Counted from the first letter of the stretch, positions 26,238 to 36,447 are shown. The stretch is DNA of 62,488 nt from Clostridia bacterium (GCA_018432615.1 JAHDSQ010000055.1:1-62488), one strand, 5' to 3'. Numbers and translations: made by a program. The notes: generated from the letters alone by a model not told the origin.

Positions 26238-26257
26238 ATTTCGTTCCCCCTCGTACT

Positions 26258-27172
26258 CTATACACCAACGTATTTTGCCAGATACTTCTCCTCAAGTCTG
26301 ATGGGACGATAAGACAGTTTAGCTTGGCGTAAACCTGACATACCCATATCCTCTTCCCTATTGACATAAACTATATCTGGATACTTTTCCTGGATATAGG
26401 CGGCAAATTCCCGATTAATCATCTGATAAGCTCCTTGATTCTCGGCAAAAGCCTTTTCAACATGCACATCATAGGTATCGGAGTTTAACCTTTCGCCCAT
26501 GGTAAAGGCAATCACCCGTCCGTCGACGCGCAGGAGTCCTCCTTCTAACCCGAGCTCTGTATAATATTTAAAGCAGCGGCGCACCGCACAGTTCTCATCG
26601 TCCAATTGCTGGTCTTCCTCACAGCCATGCAGCTTACACCATTCTTTATTCATTTCCCAGCACTCACCCAAGTTTTCAGAGTTTATGAGTTCAAAGCTCC
26701 AGTCGTTGTTAGCCTGAAAACGGTTGATATGGTTCCTTTTGGCTTGAAGCTTTTTCCCGGATAGGCTTACCAGCTTTTCTAACAGGTAGACATAATCGAA
26801 GCTATTTCTCATCTCTTGAAACTCAAAGCCTGTGGGAAATAGCTTTTTAAGTTCGTCAACATTTTGCATGGACAGTCCATACAGGAGCAGCTCATGCCCC
26901 TGTTTTGCCGCATCTTTTTTCATTTCCTCCAGCACGGCAAGAGTCCTTTGGCTTTTGACCCCTGCGACAGGGTAAAAGTAATAGCAGGTGCCGTCACTAA
27001 GTTCACCTTTGACAACAAGGTGTCCCTCCAGCTCTGCTATACGATAATCATACACTCCCGCCCAGGCAAAAAGATTAGTGAAATTGTAGTGGCAGCCGCG
27101 CAAGTCTGCTTCCTTTAAAATTGGCTCTATCCATTGCTTGTCTTTTATTTCTATCTTATTGAAAACTATCAT
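26258..27172 (-). CDS. DUF2156 / phosphatidylglycerol lysyltransferase C-terminal-like protein
   Basis: A 304-aa soluble protein beginning MIVFNKIEIKDKQWIEPILKEADLRGCHYNFTNLFAWAGVYDYRI, the usual start of the DUF2156 family, which adopts a tandem GNAT-like fold. The later part (VIAFTMGERLNSDTYDVHVEKAFAENQGAYQMINREFA) is the acyl/aminoacyl-transfer half seen in MprF. There is no membrane domain, so this is the stand-alone form. It is separated from the activase gene by only four bases and from the GNAT gene by 21. Substrate unknown. Confidence 0.87.
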   Translation of the reverse strand: MIVFNKIEIKDKQWIEPILKEADLRGCHYNFTNLFAWAGVYDYRIAELEGHLVVKGELSDGTCYYFYPVAGVKSQRTLAVLEEMKKDAAKQGHELLLYGLSMQNVDELKKLFPTGFEFQEMRNSFDYVYLLEKLVSLSGKKLQAKRNHINRFQANNDWSFELINSENLGECWEMNKEWCKLHGCEEDQQLDDENCAVRRCFKYYTELGLEGGLLRVDGRVIAFTMGERLNSDTYDVHVEKAFAENQGAYQMINREFAAYIQEKYPDIVYVNREEDMGMSGLRQAKLSYRPIRLEEKYLAKYVGV

Positions 27173-27175
27173 CCC

Positions 27176-30100
27176 CTATTCGATTGACTCCTTCACTTTT
27201 TTGAAAAACCTTTTGCCTTTAATTATATTCGTGCCTCCCTCACTTTTCGCGATATTATCGAAGGCTGTGGAAATCATCAGCTTGATCCTGTTCAACTGAT
27301 TTACTTCACTGGCTCCTGGGTCAAAATCTATGGCTACGATGTTTGCTCCCGGATAGACCCTTCTGATCTCCTTTATCATACCTTTCCCGGTCACATGGTT
27401 AGGCAGGCAGGCAAAGGGTTGCATGCAAATGATGTTTTTAACTCCACTTTGAATCAGCTCGATCATCTCTCCTGTCAAGAACCAGCCCTCCCCGGTCTGG
27501 TGTCCTAAAGACAAGACCTTTGAGGCCTCTTGGCCTAGATGTTGTATACTTTGAGGCGCTAAAAACCTATTACTGTTCTCCAAAGCCCTTTTTAGCGCAC
27601 TCCTATACCCCTCTATCAGTTTAATGGTTGAAAGCGCTATCAGCCGAGCTTTTTGGGTTCCTGCCAGATATTTGTACCTAAAGTCTTGATAATACAGGGA
27701 GTACAGTAAAAAATCGACCAAACCCGGCATTACCGCTTCCGCTCCCTCGGCTTCTACCAGCTTAACAACTTCATTGTTGGCCGTGGGATGAAACTTAACC
27801 AGGATCTCTCCAACTAATCCTACTTTTGGTTTTACCTCATTGGTGATTTCCAACTCATCAAATTCCTTAACTATAGCCTTGATATTTCTCTTGAACTGCT
27901 TCTTACTGAATCCCTTAAGAGAGTTTTTGCAGATGATGACCCATTTATCATAGAGTCTGTCGGCGGAACCTTTGAATTTCTCGTAAGGCCTGACCCGGTA
28001 CAACACGTTCATCAGCAAATCACCATAAACCAAGGCCATCATAGCCCTATCCAGTAATTTAAAGGTAAATTTAAAGCCTGGGTTCTTCTCCATCCCGCTT
28101 GCATTAATAGAAATAACGGGTATCTTCTCCAACCCGGCATCCCTCAAGGCCTTTCTCAGCAAGGAAATATAATTGGTAGCCCTACAGCCGCCGCCGGTCT
28201 GGGAAATCATCACCGAGGTATTGTCTAAATCATACCTCCCGGATTTTAGGGCGGACATGAGTTGTCCAATCACAATGATAGAAGGATAACAAGAATCATT
28301 GTTGACATGCTTCAACCCTTCATCTATGGCCTTACGGTCTATAGGCGGCAGAACCTCCAGGTTGTACCCGGCCAATCTGAAAGCCTCTTCTAAAAATTGA
28401 AAATGTATGGGAGACATTTCAGGAGCGAGAATGGTATGTTTTTTCTTCATCTCCTCCGTAAACTTTCTAACTTTCTGACGTTCCCTTATTTTCCGAGGAT
28501 AAAGCCCTTTTTCCTCCCTTTCCCTCATAGCAGCCTGCAAAGAACGCAGCCTTATTCTGGCAGCTCCTAAATTGTTGACCTCGTCTATTTTTAGGGTTGT
28601 GTAGATTTTCGAATTATCATGCATAATCTCCTGTACCTGGTCGGTAGTAATGGCATCCAACCCGCAACCAAAGGAATTCAACTGCACTAATTCTAAATCT
28701 TTTTGCTTTGCTACAAAGCTGGCTGCGGCATATAGTCTTGAATGATAGGCCCATTGATCCACCACACGCAGGGGCCTGTCAACATTTCCAAGATGCGCCA
28801 CAGAATCTTCGGTCAGTACGGCCATCCCCAAGGTATTGATCATCTCCGGAATACCGTGATTGATTTCCGGATCAATATGGTAAGGCCTGCCGGCAAGGAC
28901 TATGCCGCGAATCCCCTTTTCTCTGATAAGCTTGAGGGTTTCCTCACCGGCTTTCTGAATATCTCTTTTAAAGGCTTCTTGTTCCCGATAAGCCTTCTCG
29001 ACACTTGCTTTAACCTCGTCTAGGCTGATATTGAATATTCCTAACTCTTCATGTATCCTTTGAGCTAATCGTTTCTGATTGTCATAGGGCAAAAAGGGCT
29101 TCAGATACAAAATGTCTTTTTCTCGCAGGATATCAAGGTTATTTTTAATGACCTCGGGATATGAAATTACTATCGGACAGTTAAAGTGATTGTCTGCTTC
29201 CTGCTGTTCTTTCTGCTCATAGGTGATGCAAGGATAAAAGATAAAATTGATACCCTTTTCCACCAGGTTGGTGACATGACCGTGAACGAGTTTCGCCGGA
29301 TAGCATACCGACTCGGAAGGAATGGTTTCCATTCCTTTCTCATAAATGGCATGTGAGGTCCTATCCGAAAGCAAGACTCTAAAGCCTAATTCCGTAAAAA
29401 ATGTGAACCAGAAGGGATAATTCTCATATAGGTTTAGTACCCTGGGTATCCCTACAGTGCCTCTTTTTGCCGCAGAGGATGGCAAGGGTTTGTAGCCAAA
29501 AAGCCTGCGATATTTGTACTGAAAAAGGTTGGGTAAATCGTTTTCTTTCTTCCATCTCCCCGCCCCTTTTTCGCACCTATTGCCGGAAATATATCTTTCA
29601 CCGTCTTTGAACTCATTTATCGTTAGCAAGCAATTATTCGAACACAAACCACACCTTGAAATGGTCGTTTTAATCTCGAACTCCTCCAGCTCGCCTCTGT
29701 CTAACAGGCTTGTCTGATAACCCTTAGTATATCTTTCCTGGGCGATTAAAGCAGAACCAAAAGCACCCATAATTCCCGCAATATCCGGTCTAATGGTTTC
29801 TCTCTCCGCTAAGTTTTCAAAGCTTCTGAGAACCGCATCATTATAGAAGGTACCGCCCTGCAGAACAATCTTGCCTCCAAGTTCTTGAGGGTCCTTCAAT
29901 TTTATTACCTTGAACAAGGCATTTTTTATTACCGAATATGAAAGACCGGCGGAAATCTCCCCGACCGTTGCCCCCTCTTTTTGGGCCTGTTTGACCCGGG
30001 AGTTCATGAACACAGTACACCTTGAACCAAGATCAACCGGTCTTTTTGCCTTCAGAGCTTCTGCGGCAAAATCTTCTATACCTATTCCCAGCGAACTGGC

Positions 30101-31468
30101 AAAGGTATCAAGGAACGAACCACAACCGGAAGAACAAGCCTCATTTAAGAGTATGCTGTCGATAACCCCTTCCTTGATTTGCAGGCACTTCATATCCTGA
30201 CCGCCGATATCAAGGATGAAATCCACTTCCGGGCAAAAGAATTTTGCAGCCTTGTAATGGGCTATGGTTTCTATCTCACCGATATCAACTTTTAAAGCTG
30301 CTTTTATTAAGCCTTCACCGTACCCGGTAACAGCTGAATTCGCTATTTTCGCCCCCGGAGGCAATTGCCGGTACAGTTCCTTTAAAGCTTCGATCGTAGA
30401 ATTTAAGGGACTGCCTTCATTACTGCCATAATGGGTATGCAAAAGCGTCCCTTCCTTATCGATAAGGGCTACTTTTGTGGTGGTAGACCCGGCATCTATT
30501 CCCAGAAAGCATTCCCCTGCAAAGGAAGATAATTCTCCTCTTTTTACTGAGTTTTGACTATGCCTTGCTTTGAATTCTTGATATTCATAATCATTGGCAA
30601 ACAGCGGGGGCAATCTGTATGATTCATCCAGACTAATCCTGCCGACCCGCTCCATCCTGTTCAGCAAAGAACTGAGATTTAATGTTTTTTTCCCTTCCGA
30701 AGCCAGGGCAGCACCAATTGCCACGTAGAGCTGAGAGTTCTCGGGAAAGATTATTTGATGCGGCTGTAATTTCAAGGTTTCTATAAAACGTTTTCTCAAT
30801 TCGGACATGAAAAACAGCGGTCCTCCCAAGAAGGCCACGTTACCCCTAATAGGTCGCCCGCAGGCCAGCCCGCTGATCGTCTGGATGACAACAGCTTGCA
30901 GTATTGAAGCGGCAATATTTTCTTTGGCCGCTCCTTCATTTAACAAGGGCTGAACATCGGTTTTGGCAAACACCCCGCACCTAGCCGCTATAGGATACAT
31001 CATCTTATAGTCTTTGGCGAGTTCGTTAAGACCGCTGGCATCGACCTTAAGCAGAGAGGCCATTTGATCGATAAATGAACCGGTTCCCCCGGCACAAACA
31101 CCGTTCATCCGCTGCTCGACCCCATTTTTAAAATAGGTTATTTTAGCGTCTTCTCCCCCCAACTCAATCGCCACATCTGTTTCGGGATAATGGGTTTTAA
31201 TCGCCTTGGTGGAGGCAATGACTTCCTGCGTGAAGGGAACGCCAATACTTTTGGCAATACCCATCCCGCCGGAACCGGTAATCATCACCGTCATCTCGAC
31301 ATTTTTCAAAATGCTGTAAGCATCAAAAAGTATATGCTGAAGCTTTTGCTTGATGTCTGCATAATGCCTTTCATATTTGCTGTAAACCAATTCTTTATTA
31401 CCTTTTATGATAACTACTTTGATTGTTGTAGAGCCAATATCAATACCGGCATGATAGGTGTTTTCCAT
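27176..31468 (-). CDS. Giant acyl-CoA dehydratase activase-like protein (two ASKHA domains + DUF2229)
   Basis: A 1430-aa protein. Two ASKHA/BadF-HgdC ATPase domains start [16 protein letters not shown] (about 6) and [20 protein letters not shown] (about 322), each with a later cysteine motif ([25 protein letters not shown]) for the bridging 4Fe-4S cluster. A CGLCSNNC motif is near 610. The C-terminal half contains DUF2229 and HgdB-like regions. Such fusions are widespread in anaerobic Firmicutes. By family, the activase part does ATP-driven electron transfer to a 2-hydroxyacyl-CoA dehydratase or similar reductase; the substrate is unproven. The best ribosome site (AAGGAGGTG) lies about 25 bases before ATG, unusually far. 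Confidence 0.9.
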   Translation of the reverse strand: MENTYHAGIDIGSTTIKVVIIKGNKELVYSKYERHYADIKQKLQHILFDAYSILKNVEMTVMITGSGGMGIAKSIGVPFTQEVIASTKAIKTHYPETDVAIELGGEDAKITYFKNGVEQRMNGVCAGGTGSFIDQMASLLKVDASGLNELAKDYKMMYPIAARCGVFAKTDVQPLLNEGAAKENIAASILQAVVIQTISGLACGRPIRGNVAFLGGPLFFMSELRKRFIETLKLQPHQIIFPENSQLYVAIGAALASEGKKTLNLSSLLNRMERVGRISLDESYRLPPLFANDYEYQEFKARHSQNSVKRGELSSFAGECFLGIDAGSTTTKVALIDKEGTLLHTHYGSNEGSPLNSTIEALKELYRQLPPGAKIANSAVTGYGEGLIKAALKVDIGEIETIAHYKAAKFFCPEVDFILDIGGQDMKCLQIKEGVIDSILLNEACSSGCGSFLDTFASSLGIGIEDFAAEALKAKRPVDLGSRCTVFMNSRVKQAQKEGATVGEISAGLSYSVIKNALFKVIKLKDPQELGGKIVLQGGTFYNDAVLRSFENLAERETIRPDIAGIMGAFGSALIAQERYTKGYQTSLLDRGELEEFEIKTTISRCGLCSNNCLLTINEFKDGERYISGNRCEKGAGRWKKENDLPNLFQYKYRRLFGYKPLPSSAAKRGTVGIPRVLNLYENYPFWFTFFTELGFRVLLSDRTSHAIYEKGMETIPSESVCYPAKLVHGHVTNLVEKGINFIFYPCITYEQKEQQEADNHFNCPIVISYPEVIKNNLDILREKDILYLKPFLPYDNQKRLAQRIHEELGIFNISLDEVKASVEKAYREQEAFKRDIQKAGEETLKLIREKGIRGIVLAGRPYHIDPEINHGIPEMINTLGMAVLTEDSVAHLGNVDRPLRVVDQWAYHSRLYAAASFVAKQKDLELVQLNSFGCGLDAITTDQVQEIMHDNSKIYTTLKIDEVNNLGAARIRLRSLQAAMREREEKGLYPRKIRERQKVRKFTEEMKKKHTILAPEMSPIHFQFLEEAFRLAGYNLEVLPPIDRKAIDEGLKHVNNDSCYPSIIVIGQLMSALKSGRYDLDNTSVMISQTGGGCRATNYISLLRKALRDAGLEKIPVISINASGMEKNPGFKFTFKLLDRAMMALVYGDLLMNVLYRVRPYEKFKGSADRLYDKWVIICKNSLKGFSKKQFKRNIKAIVKEFDELEITNEVKPKVGLVGEILVKFHPTANNEVVKLVEAEGAEAVMPGLVDFLLYSLYYQDFRYKYLAGTQKARLIALSTIKLIEGYRSALKRALENSNRFLAPQSIQHLGQEASKVLSLGHQTGEGWFLTGEMIELIQSGVKNIICMQPFACLPNHVTGKGMIKEIRRVYPGANIVAIDFDPGASEVNQLNRIKLMISTAFDNIAKSEGGTNIIKGKRFFKKVKESIE

Positions 31469-31578
31469 AGCACTGCAGCTATTACGCTGTATTCACCTCC
31501 TTGGCCAACAAATACAGCATCTTGACTCATCTCTAGTACTTCTATTGTATGTATTTTTTCCTCGGACTGCAATACAAA

Positions 31579-31604
31579 ACTGCAGTTTATAAAAAAACTG
31601 CAGT
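31579..31604 (-). terminator. Terminator of the aminomutase-glutamine synthetase operon
   Basis: ACTGCAGTTT and AAACTGCAGT form a 10-bp stem about 25 bases after the glutamine synthetase stop. On the minus strand it is followed by TTTTGT. Confidence 0.6.
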
Positions 31605-31627
31605 AAATGGTTACTAAACATGTAAGG

Positions 31628-32950
31628 TTACAGTTGTTTTAAGTACTTGCGTATTTCCCAATCATGCACGGATTCCGCATATTTATCCCATTCTTTTTGT
31701 TTGGCTTTCAAAAAACTCCTATATACGTGTTCACCTAAAGTTTCAGCTACCAAGGAGTCTTTTTGCATTTCCTCCAATGCCTCCTGCAGATCGCGAGGAT
31801 AGCAACCTACCCCCCTTTTTCTTAAAGAAGGCTCGTCCGTGCAAAAGGCATTGCTTTGCAAGGGTTCGGGCGGCATAATCTTATTCTTAATACCTTCCAA
31901 CCCGGCCTTAAGCATAAGCGCGTAAAGGAAATAGGGGTTGGCAGCAGGATCAGGACTGCGGTATTCGACACGAGTCCCGTCACCGCGAGAGGCAGGAACA
32001 CGTATCAAGGTACTGCGGTTACAGGTAGACCAGGCAACATGAATCGGTGCCTCGTAACCGGGTTTTAAACGCTTGTAACTGTTGATGACCGGATTAGCAA
32101 TAGCCGCAATACCGCGGGCATGCTTCAAAAGGCCTCCGATAAAAAACCTCGCTGTTTCACTTAATTCCTCCGGATCCCGCGGATCATAAAAAACATTGAC
32201 CCCGTCTTTGAACAAGGATTGATTGCAGTGCATGGCACTACCATTTTCACCACTTAAGGGTTTGGGCATAAACGTTGCGTATAGTCCTGACTGATACGCA
32301 ATATTTTTGACCACGTCACGAAACGTCATCCAGTTGTCAGCGGTTTGGAGAGCCTCTCCATATTTAAAATCAATCTCGTGCTGCCCCGGAGCCACCTCAT
32401 GGTGTGAAGCTTCTATACTGAAATCCATCTTTTTGAGGGTAAGAATAATGTTACGGCGTGCATCCTCCCCCAAATCCACCGGCGCTAAATCAAAATACCC
32501 GGCTTGATCGTGGATATCAAAAATGGGATACCCTTTGTCATCTGCTTGAAAGAGGAAGAATTCCCCCTCCGGCCCAATGTTATAGACCAATCCCATTTCC
32601 TCCGCTTCACGAAGGGCCTTTTTCAAAACATAACGAGGACATCCCTGGAAAGGATGCCCTTCAGTTGTGTAAACGTCACATATCATCCGTGCCACGCCTT
32701 CTTCCTGTGGTCTCCAAGGCATAACAGCGTAAGTATCGGGGTCCGGTACAATACATTGGTCGGATTCCTCAACAGACGCAAAACCGTCCACAGAGGAACC
32801 ATCAAACATCAATTCACCCGCAAAAGCACGTTCCAACTCATTGACCATCACCGAAGTGCTTTTCATAATACCAAAAATATCAATAAACTGTAATCGAATA
32901 AACTCGATACCTTTTTCTTCAACATCCTTAAGAACATCTTCTTTTGTCAC
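31628..32950 (-). CDS. glnA: Type I glutamine synthetase (possible beta-glutamate amidation role)
   Basis: About 440 aa, the usual GSI length. Conserved parts are FMDGSSVDGF-like FDGSSVDGF, GPEGEFFLF, PGQHEIDF (metal ligands), NGSAMHCNQSLF, and NRSTLIRVPAS with EYRSPDPAANPY at the ATP/glutamate site. There is no adenylylation loop of the proteobacterial type. I chose GTG 32950 (MTKEDVLKDVEEKG) because GGAGG lies five bases before it; ATG 32995 would overlap the upstream gene. It is co-transcribed with an aminomutase carrying glutamate-specific residues behind a c-di-AMP riboswitch. Beyond ordinary glutamine synthesis it could therefore amidate beta-glutamate, which some glutamine synthetases are known to accept. 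That role is inference. Confidence 0.92.
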   Translation of the reverse strand: MTKEDVLKDVEEKGIEFIRLQFIDIFGIMKSTSVMVNELERAFAGELMFDGSSVDGFASVEESDQCIVPDPDTYAVMPWRPQEEGVARMICDVYTTEGHPFQGCPRYVLKKALREAEEMGLVYNIGPEGEFFLFQADDKGYPIFDIHDQAGYFDLAPVDLGEDARRNIILTLKKMDFSIEASHHEVAPGQHEIDFKYGEALQTADNWMTFRDVVKNIAYQSGLYATFMPKPLSGENGSAMHCNQSLFKDGVNVFYDPRDPEELSETARFFIGGLLKHARGIAAIANPVINSYKRLKPGYEAPIHVAWSTCNRSTLIRVPASRGDGTRVEYRSPDPAANPYFLYALMLKAGLEGIKNKIMPPEPLQSNAFCTDEPSLRKRGVGCYPRDLQEALEEMQKDSLVAETLGEHVYRSFLKAKQKEWDKYAESVHDWEIRKYLKQL

Positions 32951-32978
32951 AACTTCCTCCTCGTCATCCGTTAAACCA

Positions 32979-34250
32979 CTACTTCTCAAAAACATGGTTA
33001 GGGTAGTTGAAAGTCTTACCCTGCCAGGTACGGATTACAACCTCTTTTTCATCGAGAGACAACACGTATTCCGGATTGACCGGCGTCTTACCATAGCCCC
33101 CCGGCGCATTGATAATATAGGTGGGTATGGCCAAGCCTGACGTGTAACCGCGCAAGTGCTTCATGATCTCCAGACCCTTCTGCACCGGAGCAATGAAATG
33201 AGTCGTGCCCTTGACCTCTTTGGCATGGAATATATAGTAAGGACGCACCCTTATCTTTAAGAGCTCTTGATTAAGCTTCTTCATCACATTGCGGTCATCA
33301 TTTATTCCTTTAAGCAAGACAGCCTGGTTACCCAAAATAACTCCCGCTTCAACTAACATATCACAAGCCTTCTTAGCTTCCGGAGTAACCTCCATAGGTG
33401 AATTAAACTGTGTATTGATATAGAGAGGCGGGTACTTTTTCAGGATCCGACAAAGCTCAGGTGTGACCCTCTGTGGAATAGTCACCGGCGCTCTCGTCCC
33501 CAGACGCTTAATCTCCACATGCTCAATGGCATCCAATTCTCCTAAGAGCCAATCGATCGTCTCATCACTCAGCATGAAGGCATCCCCGCCGGTTACCAGC
33601 ACATCCCGTATTTCCGGGTTTTCCCTAATGTACTGCAAAGCAGCTTCCAAATCTTCATGAGCCGCGTGACTGTCGGTCTCGCCGAAATTCCTGCGGCGCT
33701 GACAATGTCGGCAGTACATCCCACATTGGTTGGTTACATTGATAATCAACCTGTCAGGATAACGGCGTGTAATACGAGGAGCCGGATTGGTAGTTTCTTC
33801 CCCCATCGGATCATCGTCACTTTGATTATCATTCAGTTCAAGCAAACTGGGAACAGACTGCATGTATATAGGCGATTCCTCATAATTCTCAAAATCAATC
33901 AGACTGAGATAATACGGTGAAATAGCCCAACGAAGCTGTTTCGAAGCCCTCCTGATCGCATGTATCTCCAGCTCGTTCAAATCTAATATTGAAGCCAGCG
34001 TCTCCACGTCACTGACGCGTTTTTCCATTTGCCACTTCCAATTATTCCAGTTGTGTTCATCTGCTCCAAAATATTCCAAAATACGTTCCCTATTGCGCAT
34101 GCTGCGCTCATGAAATCTCATTCCCGTTTCAATATTTTGCTCTATCTGGAGATAATCAGCAATTTCCCTCTTGAGCTCTTCGGCTCTGCGTAAAGATATC
34201 TCGCGTTTTTCTTCCAGCGATTCGCTCTTGATATAACCTTCTTTAGACAA
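32979..34250 (-). CDS. eam: Glutamate 2,3-aminomutase (radical SAM, PLP)
   Basis: A 423-aa protein of the lysine 2,3-aminomutase family. The radical-SAM cluster is Cys176, Cys180 and Cys183 (CGMYCRHC), GGDAFML lies at about 221, and the PLP lysine is K388 in APGGYGKTP. The two aspartates that hold the lysine side chain in lysine 2,3-aminomutase are replaced here by K344 (FHAKEVKG) and N381 (IINAPGG). As I recall them, these are the Lys/Asn changes of the characterised Clostridioides difficile glutamate 2,3-aminomutase (K332 and N369 there, both offset by 12). It should therefore make beta-glutamate, a known compatible solute. It starts at TTG 34250 behind AAGGAGGG, is followed by glutamine synthetase, and is preceded by a c-di-AMP riboswitch. 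Confidence 0.88.
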   Translation of the reverse strand: MSKEGYIKSESLEEKREISLRRAEELKREIADYLQIEQNIETGMRFHERSMRNRERILEYFGADEHNWNNWKWQMEKRVSDVETLASILDLNELEIHAIRRASKQLRWAISPYYLSLIDFENYEESPIYMQSVPSLLELNDNQSDDDPMGEETTNPAPRITRRYPDRLIINVTNQCGMYCRHCQRRRNFGETDSHAAHEDLEAALQYIRENPEIRDVLVTGGDAFMLSDETIDWLLGELDAIEHVEIKRLGTRAPVTIPQRVTPELCRILKKYPPLYINTQFNSPMEVTPEAKKACDMLVEAGVILGNQAVLLKGINDDRNVMKKLNQELLKIRVRPYYIFHAKEVKGTTHFIAPVQKGLEIMKHLRGYTSGLAIPTYIINAPGGYGKTPVNPEYVLSLDEKEVVIRTWQGKTFNYPNHVFEK

Positions 34251-34289
34251 AAAAATCCCTCCTTGTTTTCTTTTTTAACCACAAACGAA

Positions 34290-34450
34290 GAGGGTCATCC
34301 TATTTTTTGATGTTGTACCCTCCCCAACATGCCTGCGAGGTTAGCTGACGGGTTCGGGCAAGGGGACTGCCCTACCGGCAAAGCCGGATTCACCCCAAAT
34401 TTTGGGTCCCCCACTCCGGTCGCGGGACCGGACTCGGCATTAAATCCACG
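34290..34450 (-). promoter_or_regulatory. c-di-AMP (ydaO-yuaA) riboswitch with terminator
   Basis: On the minus strand the aptamer (about 34450-34323) carries ydaO hallmarks: TAATGCCGAGTCCGG, GGGGTGAATCCGG, TAGGGCAG, GAACCCGTCAGCTAACC and CTCGCAGGC. It is followed by a hairpin, GAGGGT...ACCCTC with an inner CATC/GATG stem (34322-34290), and a partly T-rich tail, which looks like the expression platform. High c-di-AMP should terminate transcription, turning off the aminomutase-glutamine synthetase operon. Confidence 0.9.
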
Positions 34451-34464
34451 GTGATTTGCTTATA

Positions 34465-34493
34465 ATTATAGCATACAACGCTGTATTTTGCAA
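34465..34493 (-). promoter_or_regulatory. Promoter of the riboswitch-controlled operon
   Basis: TTGCAA (34493-34488) and TATAAT (34470-34465) are spaced by 17 bases immediately upstream of the c-di-AMP aptamer on the minus strand. Confidence 0.75.
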
Positions 34494-34538
34494 TGATACC
34501 CGCATACCTCGATGTATGCATCCCTGTATACAGGGGTG

Positions 34539-35159
34539 CTAAAACTCCTTATTCCGATAGATTCTTAAAGAGGACATTATTGAAACGGCTACAGCAATTA
34601 ATAGAACAAAAGGCAAGATATATACCAGACTGTTTAGGACATCCGGATCAGGCAACGTTAACCCCATTTTAGGTATCATCTTGGCTCCCACCATAATAAT
34701 TCCTGTTGGTATGAACAAAACCATCATCATTATCAAACGACCCTTTTCCATTCCGTACTTGAAAAGAAAGGGCAGGACCAAAGAAATAAACAGAATGCTG
34801 ACACCGGCTAACGAAAAAGCAATACCGAGAACTTCTTTGTAAGGCAACTCCATTGATGCCTGATACAGCAGATTTATTATAAAAGCAGCCCCGGATAAAA
34901 GCAAACCCAACAGGTACTTGCTGAGCACCAGATCACGTCTGGAGACAGGCATGGTTAGGGCATATTTATCCCATTTTGCATACTCATCATAAGACATGGA
35001 GGTTACAGTAAGCATCACCATCATGATCGAAACAACCCCGCCAAAAAAGGCATTATCCCCACTGGTAAGGGAAACAACAATGTAAAACACGAACATTACC
35101 AGCAAAACTCTGTATTGCTTTTTCAAATTAATAAGGTCCTTAATCAGGAGTCCTCTCAT
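34539..35159 (-). CDS. ABC-2 transporter permease
   Basis: A 206-aa protein with six predicted helices (starts at about 19, 38, 77, 106, 134 and 176). It carries the ABC-2 pattern SMSYDEYAKWDKYALTMPVSRRDLVLSKYL, typical of YtrC/YtrD-like permeases (ABC2_membrane_5). Its start overlaps the ATPase gene by four bases. It is the last gene of a GntR-ATPase-permease operon, the usual YtrA-type envelope-stress cassette. Substrate unknown. Confidence 0.88.
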   Translation of the reverse strand: MRGLLIKDLINLKKQYRVLLVMFVFYIVVSLTSGDNAFFGGVVSIMMVMLTVTSMSYDEYAKWDKYALTMPVSRRDLVLSKYLLGLLLSGAAFIINLLYQASMELPYKEVLGIAFSLAGVSILFISLVLPFLFKYGMEKGRLIMMMVLFIPTGIIMVGAKMIPKMGLTLPDPDVLNSLVYILPFVLLIAVAVSIMSSLRIYRNKEF

Positions 35160-36007
35160 TGTCTTTTCGCCCCCTTAATATGGTAAAGCATGATATCCTC
35201 GATACTTGCCCGGTCAATGGTTACTCTGCCTCTTATTTTATCTTTAAGAACAAGGGCCTCTACACCAAAACTGTTTTTTCGATATCCCTTGACGGCAGAG
35301 TCATCAATCCCGGCAAACTCTTCTTCCGAGCACTTTAAAACCCCATAATCCGTCAGCAATTCATCCTTGCTCCGAGAAAAAAGGATTTTCCCTTGGTGAA
35401 TGAAGGTAATATAATCACAGGCTTTTTCCAAATCGCTGATGATATGTGACGACATCAAGACTGAATTCTTTTCGTCTTGAATGAATTCCAAAAACACATC
35501 CAGTATTTCCTCACGCACGATAGGATCCAGGCCACTGGTAGCCTCATCCAGAATGAGAAGTTTTGTCCCGTGGGACAGTGCCGCCGCAATAGACAATTTC
35601 ATTTTCATACCTTTTGAGTATTCCTTGATTATTTTCCCTCCCGGAAGAGAAAACTGTTTCCTCAGGGCTTCATACTTGGCCTCATCCCAGGTTTTGTAGA
35701 TATTCTTGCAAATGCTGTTTACGTTCACCGCCGTCAAGTTGTCCGGGAAATAACTGTCCTCCATCACTACCCCCAGGTGTTCCTTGACCTGATTTAATTC
35801 CGTGAGGTTGTCTTTACCCAATACACTTATTCTGCCCGCATCCCTTTTAATCAAATCCAGGATAAGCTTGATAGTCGTGGTCTTACCGGCTCCATTTTCC
35901 CCGATAAACCCCATTATATAGCCCCGGGGCAGCTTAATATTCACTTGCTCCAGTGCAAAACCCTCGTACTTTTTAGATACATCCACCACTTCTAAAGCAT
36001 ACTCCAT
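35156..36007 (-). CDS. ABC transporter ATP-binding protein
   Basis: A 283-aa ATPase. Walker A is GENGAGKTTTIK, the signature is YSKGMKMKLS, Walker B is LLILDEATSGLDP and the switch His is in SSHIISD. A C-terminal extension of about 70 residues is typical of BcrA/YtrB-type exporters. It lies between the GntR regulator and the permease and starts at ATG 36007 behind GGGAG. Confidence 0.95.
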   Translation of the reverse strand: MEYALEVVDVSKKYEGFALEQVNIKLPRGYIMGFIGENGAGKTTTIKLILDLIKRDAGRISVLGKDNLTELNQVKEHLGVVMEDSYFPDNLTAVNVNSICKNIYKTWDEAKYEALRKQFSLPGGKIIKEYSKGMKMKLSIAAALSHGTKLLILDEATSGLDPIVREEILDVFLEFIQDEKNSVLMSSHIISDLEKACDYITFIHQGKILFSRSKDELLTDYGVLKCSEEEFAGIDDSAVKGYRKNSFGVEALVLKDKIRGRVTIDRASIEDIMLYHIKGAKRQ

Positions 36008-36018
36008 CTTCTACTCCC

Positions 36019-36390
36019 CTATCTCGTATAAATTAGGTTTAGCATTGCCACCAGTTCTTCCAGTCGCAGCCCGCAGACCTCTGCTTTTTCCACGATAGAC
36101 TGCATATGATCCTCAATCTCCCGCAGCCGCTGCTCTCTGATTAAGTCAATATTTTTGCTTGCGACAAAACTACCTTTTCCGGTGAAGGAGAAAATAAAAC
36201 CTTCTTTTTCCAGTTCCTCATAAGCCCTTTTTGTGGTAATCACGCTAATACGCAATTCCTTGGCCAGCAAACGCATGGAAGGAAGGGCGTCACCCTCCTG
36301 GAGTTTGCCTGCGATGATCAGGTTCTTTATCTGCGTGGCTATCTGCTCATATATCGGCTGTCCGCTGGAATTGCTGATAATAATATTCAT
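36019..36390 (-). CDS. GntR-family regulator, YtrA subfamily
   Basis: A 123-aa protein: winged helix at 8-75 (PIYEQIATQIKNLIIAGKLQEGDALPSMRLLAKELRISVITTKRAYEELEKEGFI) plus a short helical dimerisation tail. This is the YtrA form, with no ligand-binding domain. It is the first gene of the ABC cassette, and a palindrome overlapping the promoter at 36406-36430 is the likely operator for autorepression. Confidence 0.94.
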   Translation of the reverse strand: MNIIISNSSGQPIYEQIATQIKNLIIAGKLQEGDALPSMRLLAKELRISVITTKRAYEELEKEGFIFSFTGKGSFVASKNIDLIREQRLREIEDHMQSIVEKAEVCGLRLEELVAMLNLIYTR

Positions 36391-36405
36391 CTTTCACCCG
36401 CCCTT

Positions 36406-36447
36406 ATTGTATATATATAATATATACAATGTTAACTTTTTTGTCAA
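36406..36447 (-). promoter_or_regulatory. Promoter with overlapping YtrA-type operator
   Basis: TTGACA (36447-36442) and TATATT (36424-36419) are spaced by 17 bases on the minus strand. A 25-base near-palindrome built on ATTGTATATA / TATATACAAT (36406-36430) covers the -10. The placement suits repression by the GntR protein encoded downstream. Confidence 0.75.

Noticed and set aside
32979-34250. Annotation as lysine 2,3-aminomutase
   Set aside because: The overall family fits, but both lysine-binding aspartates are replaced by Lys and Asn, pointing to glutamate as substrate.
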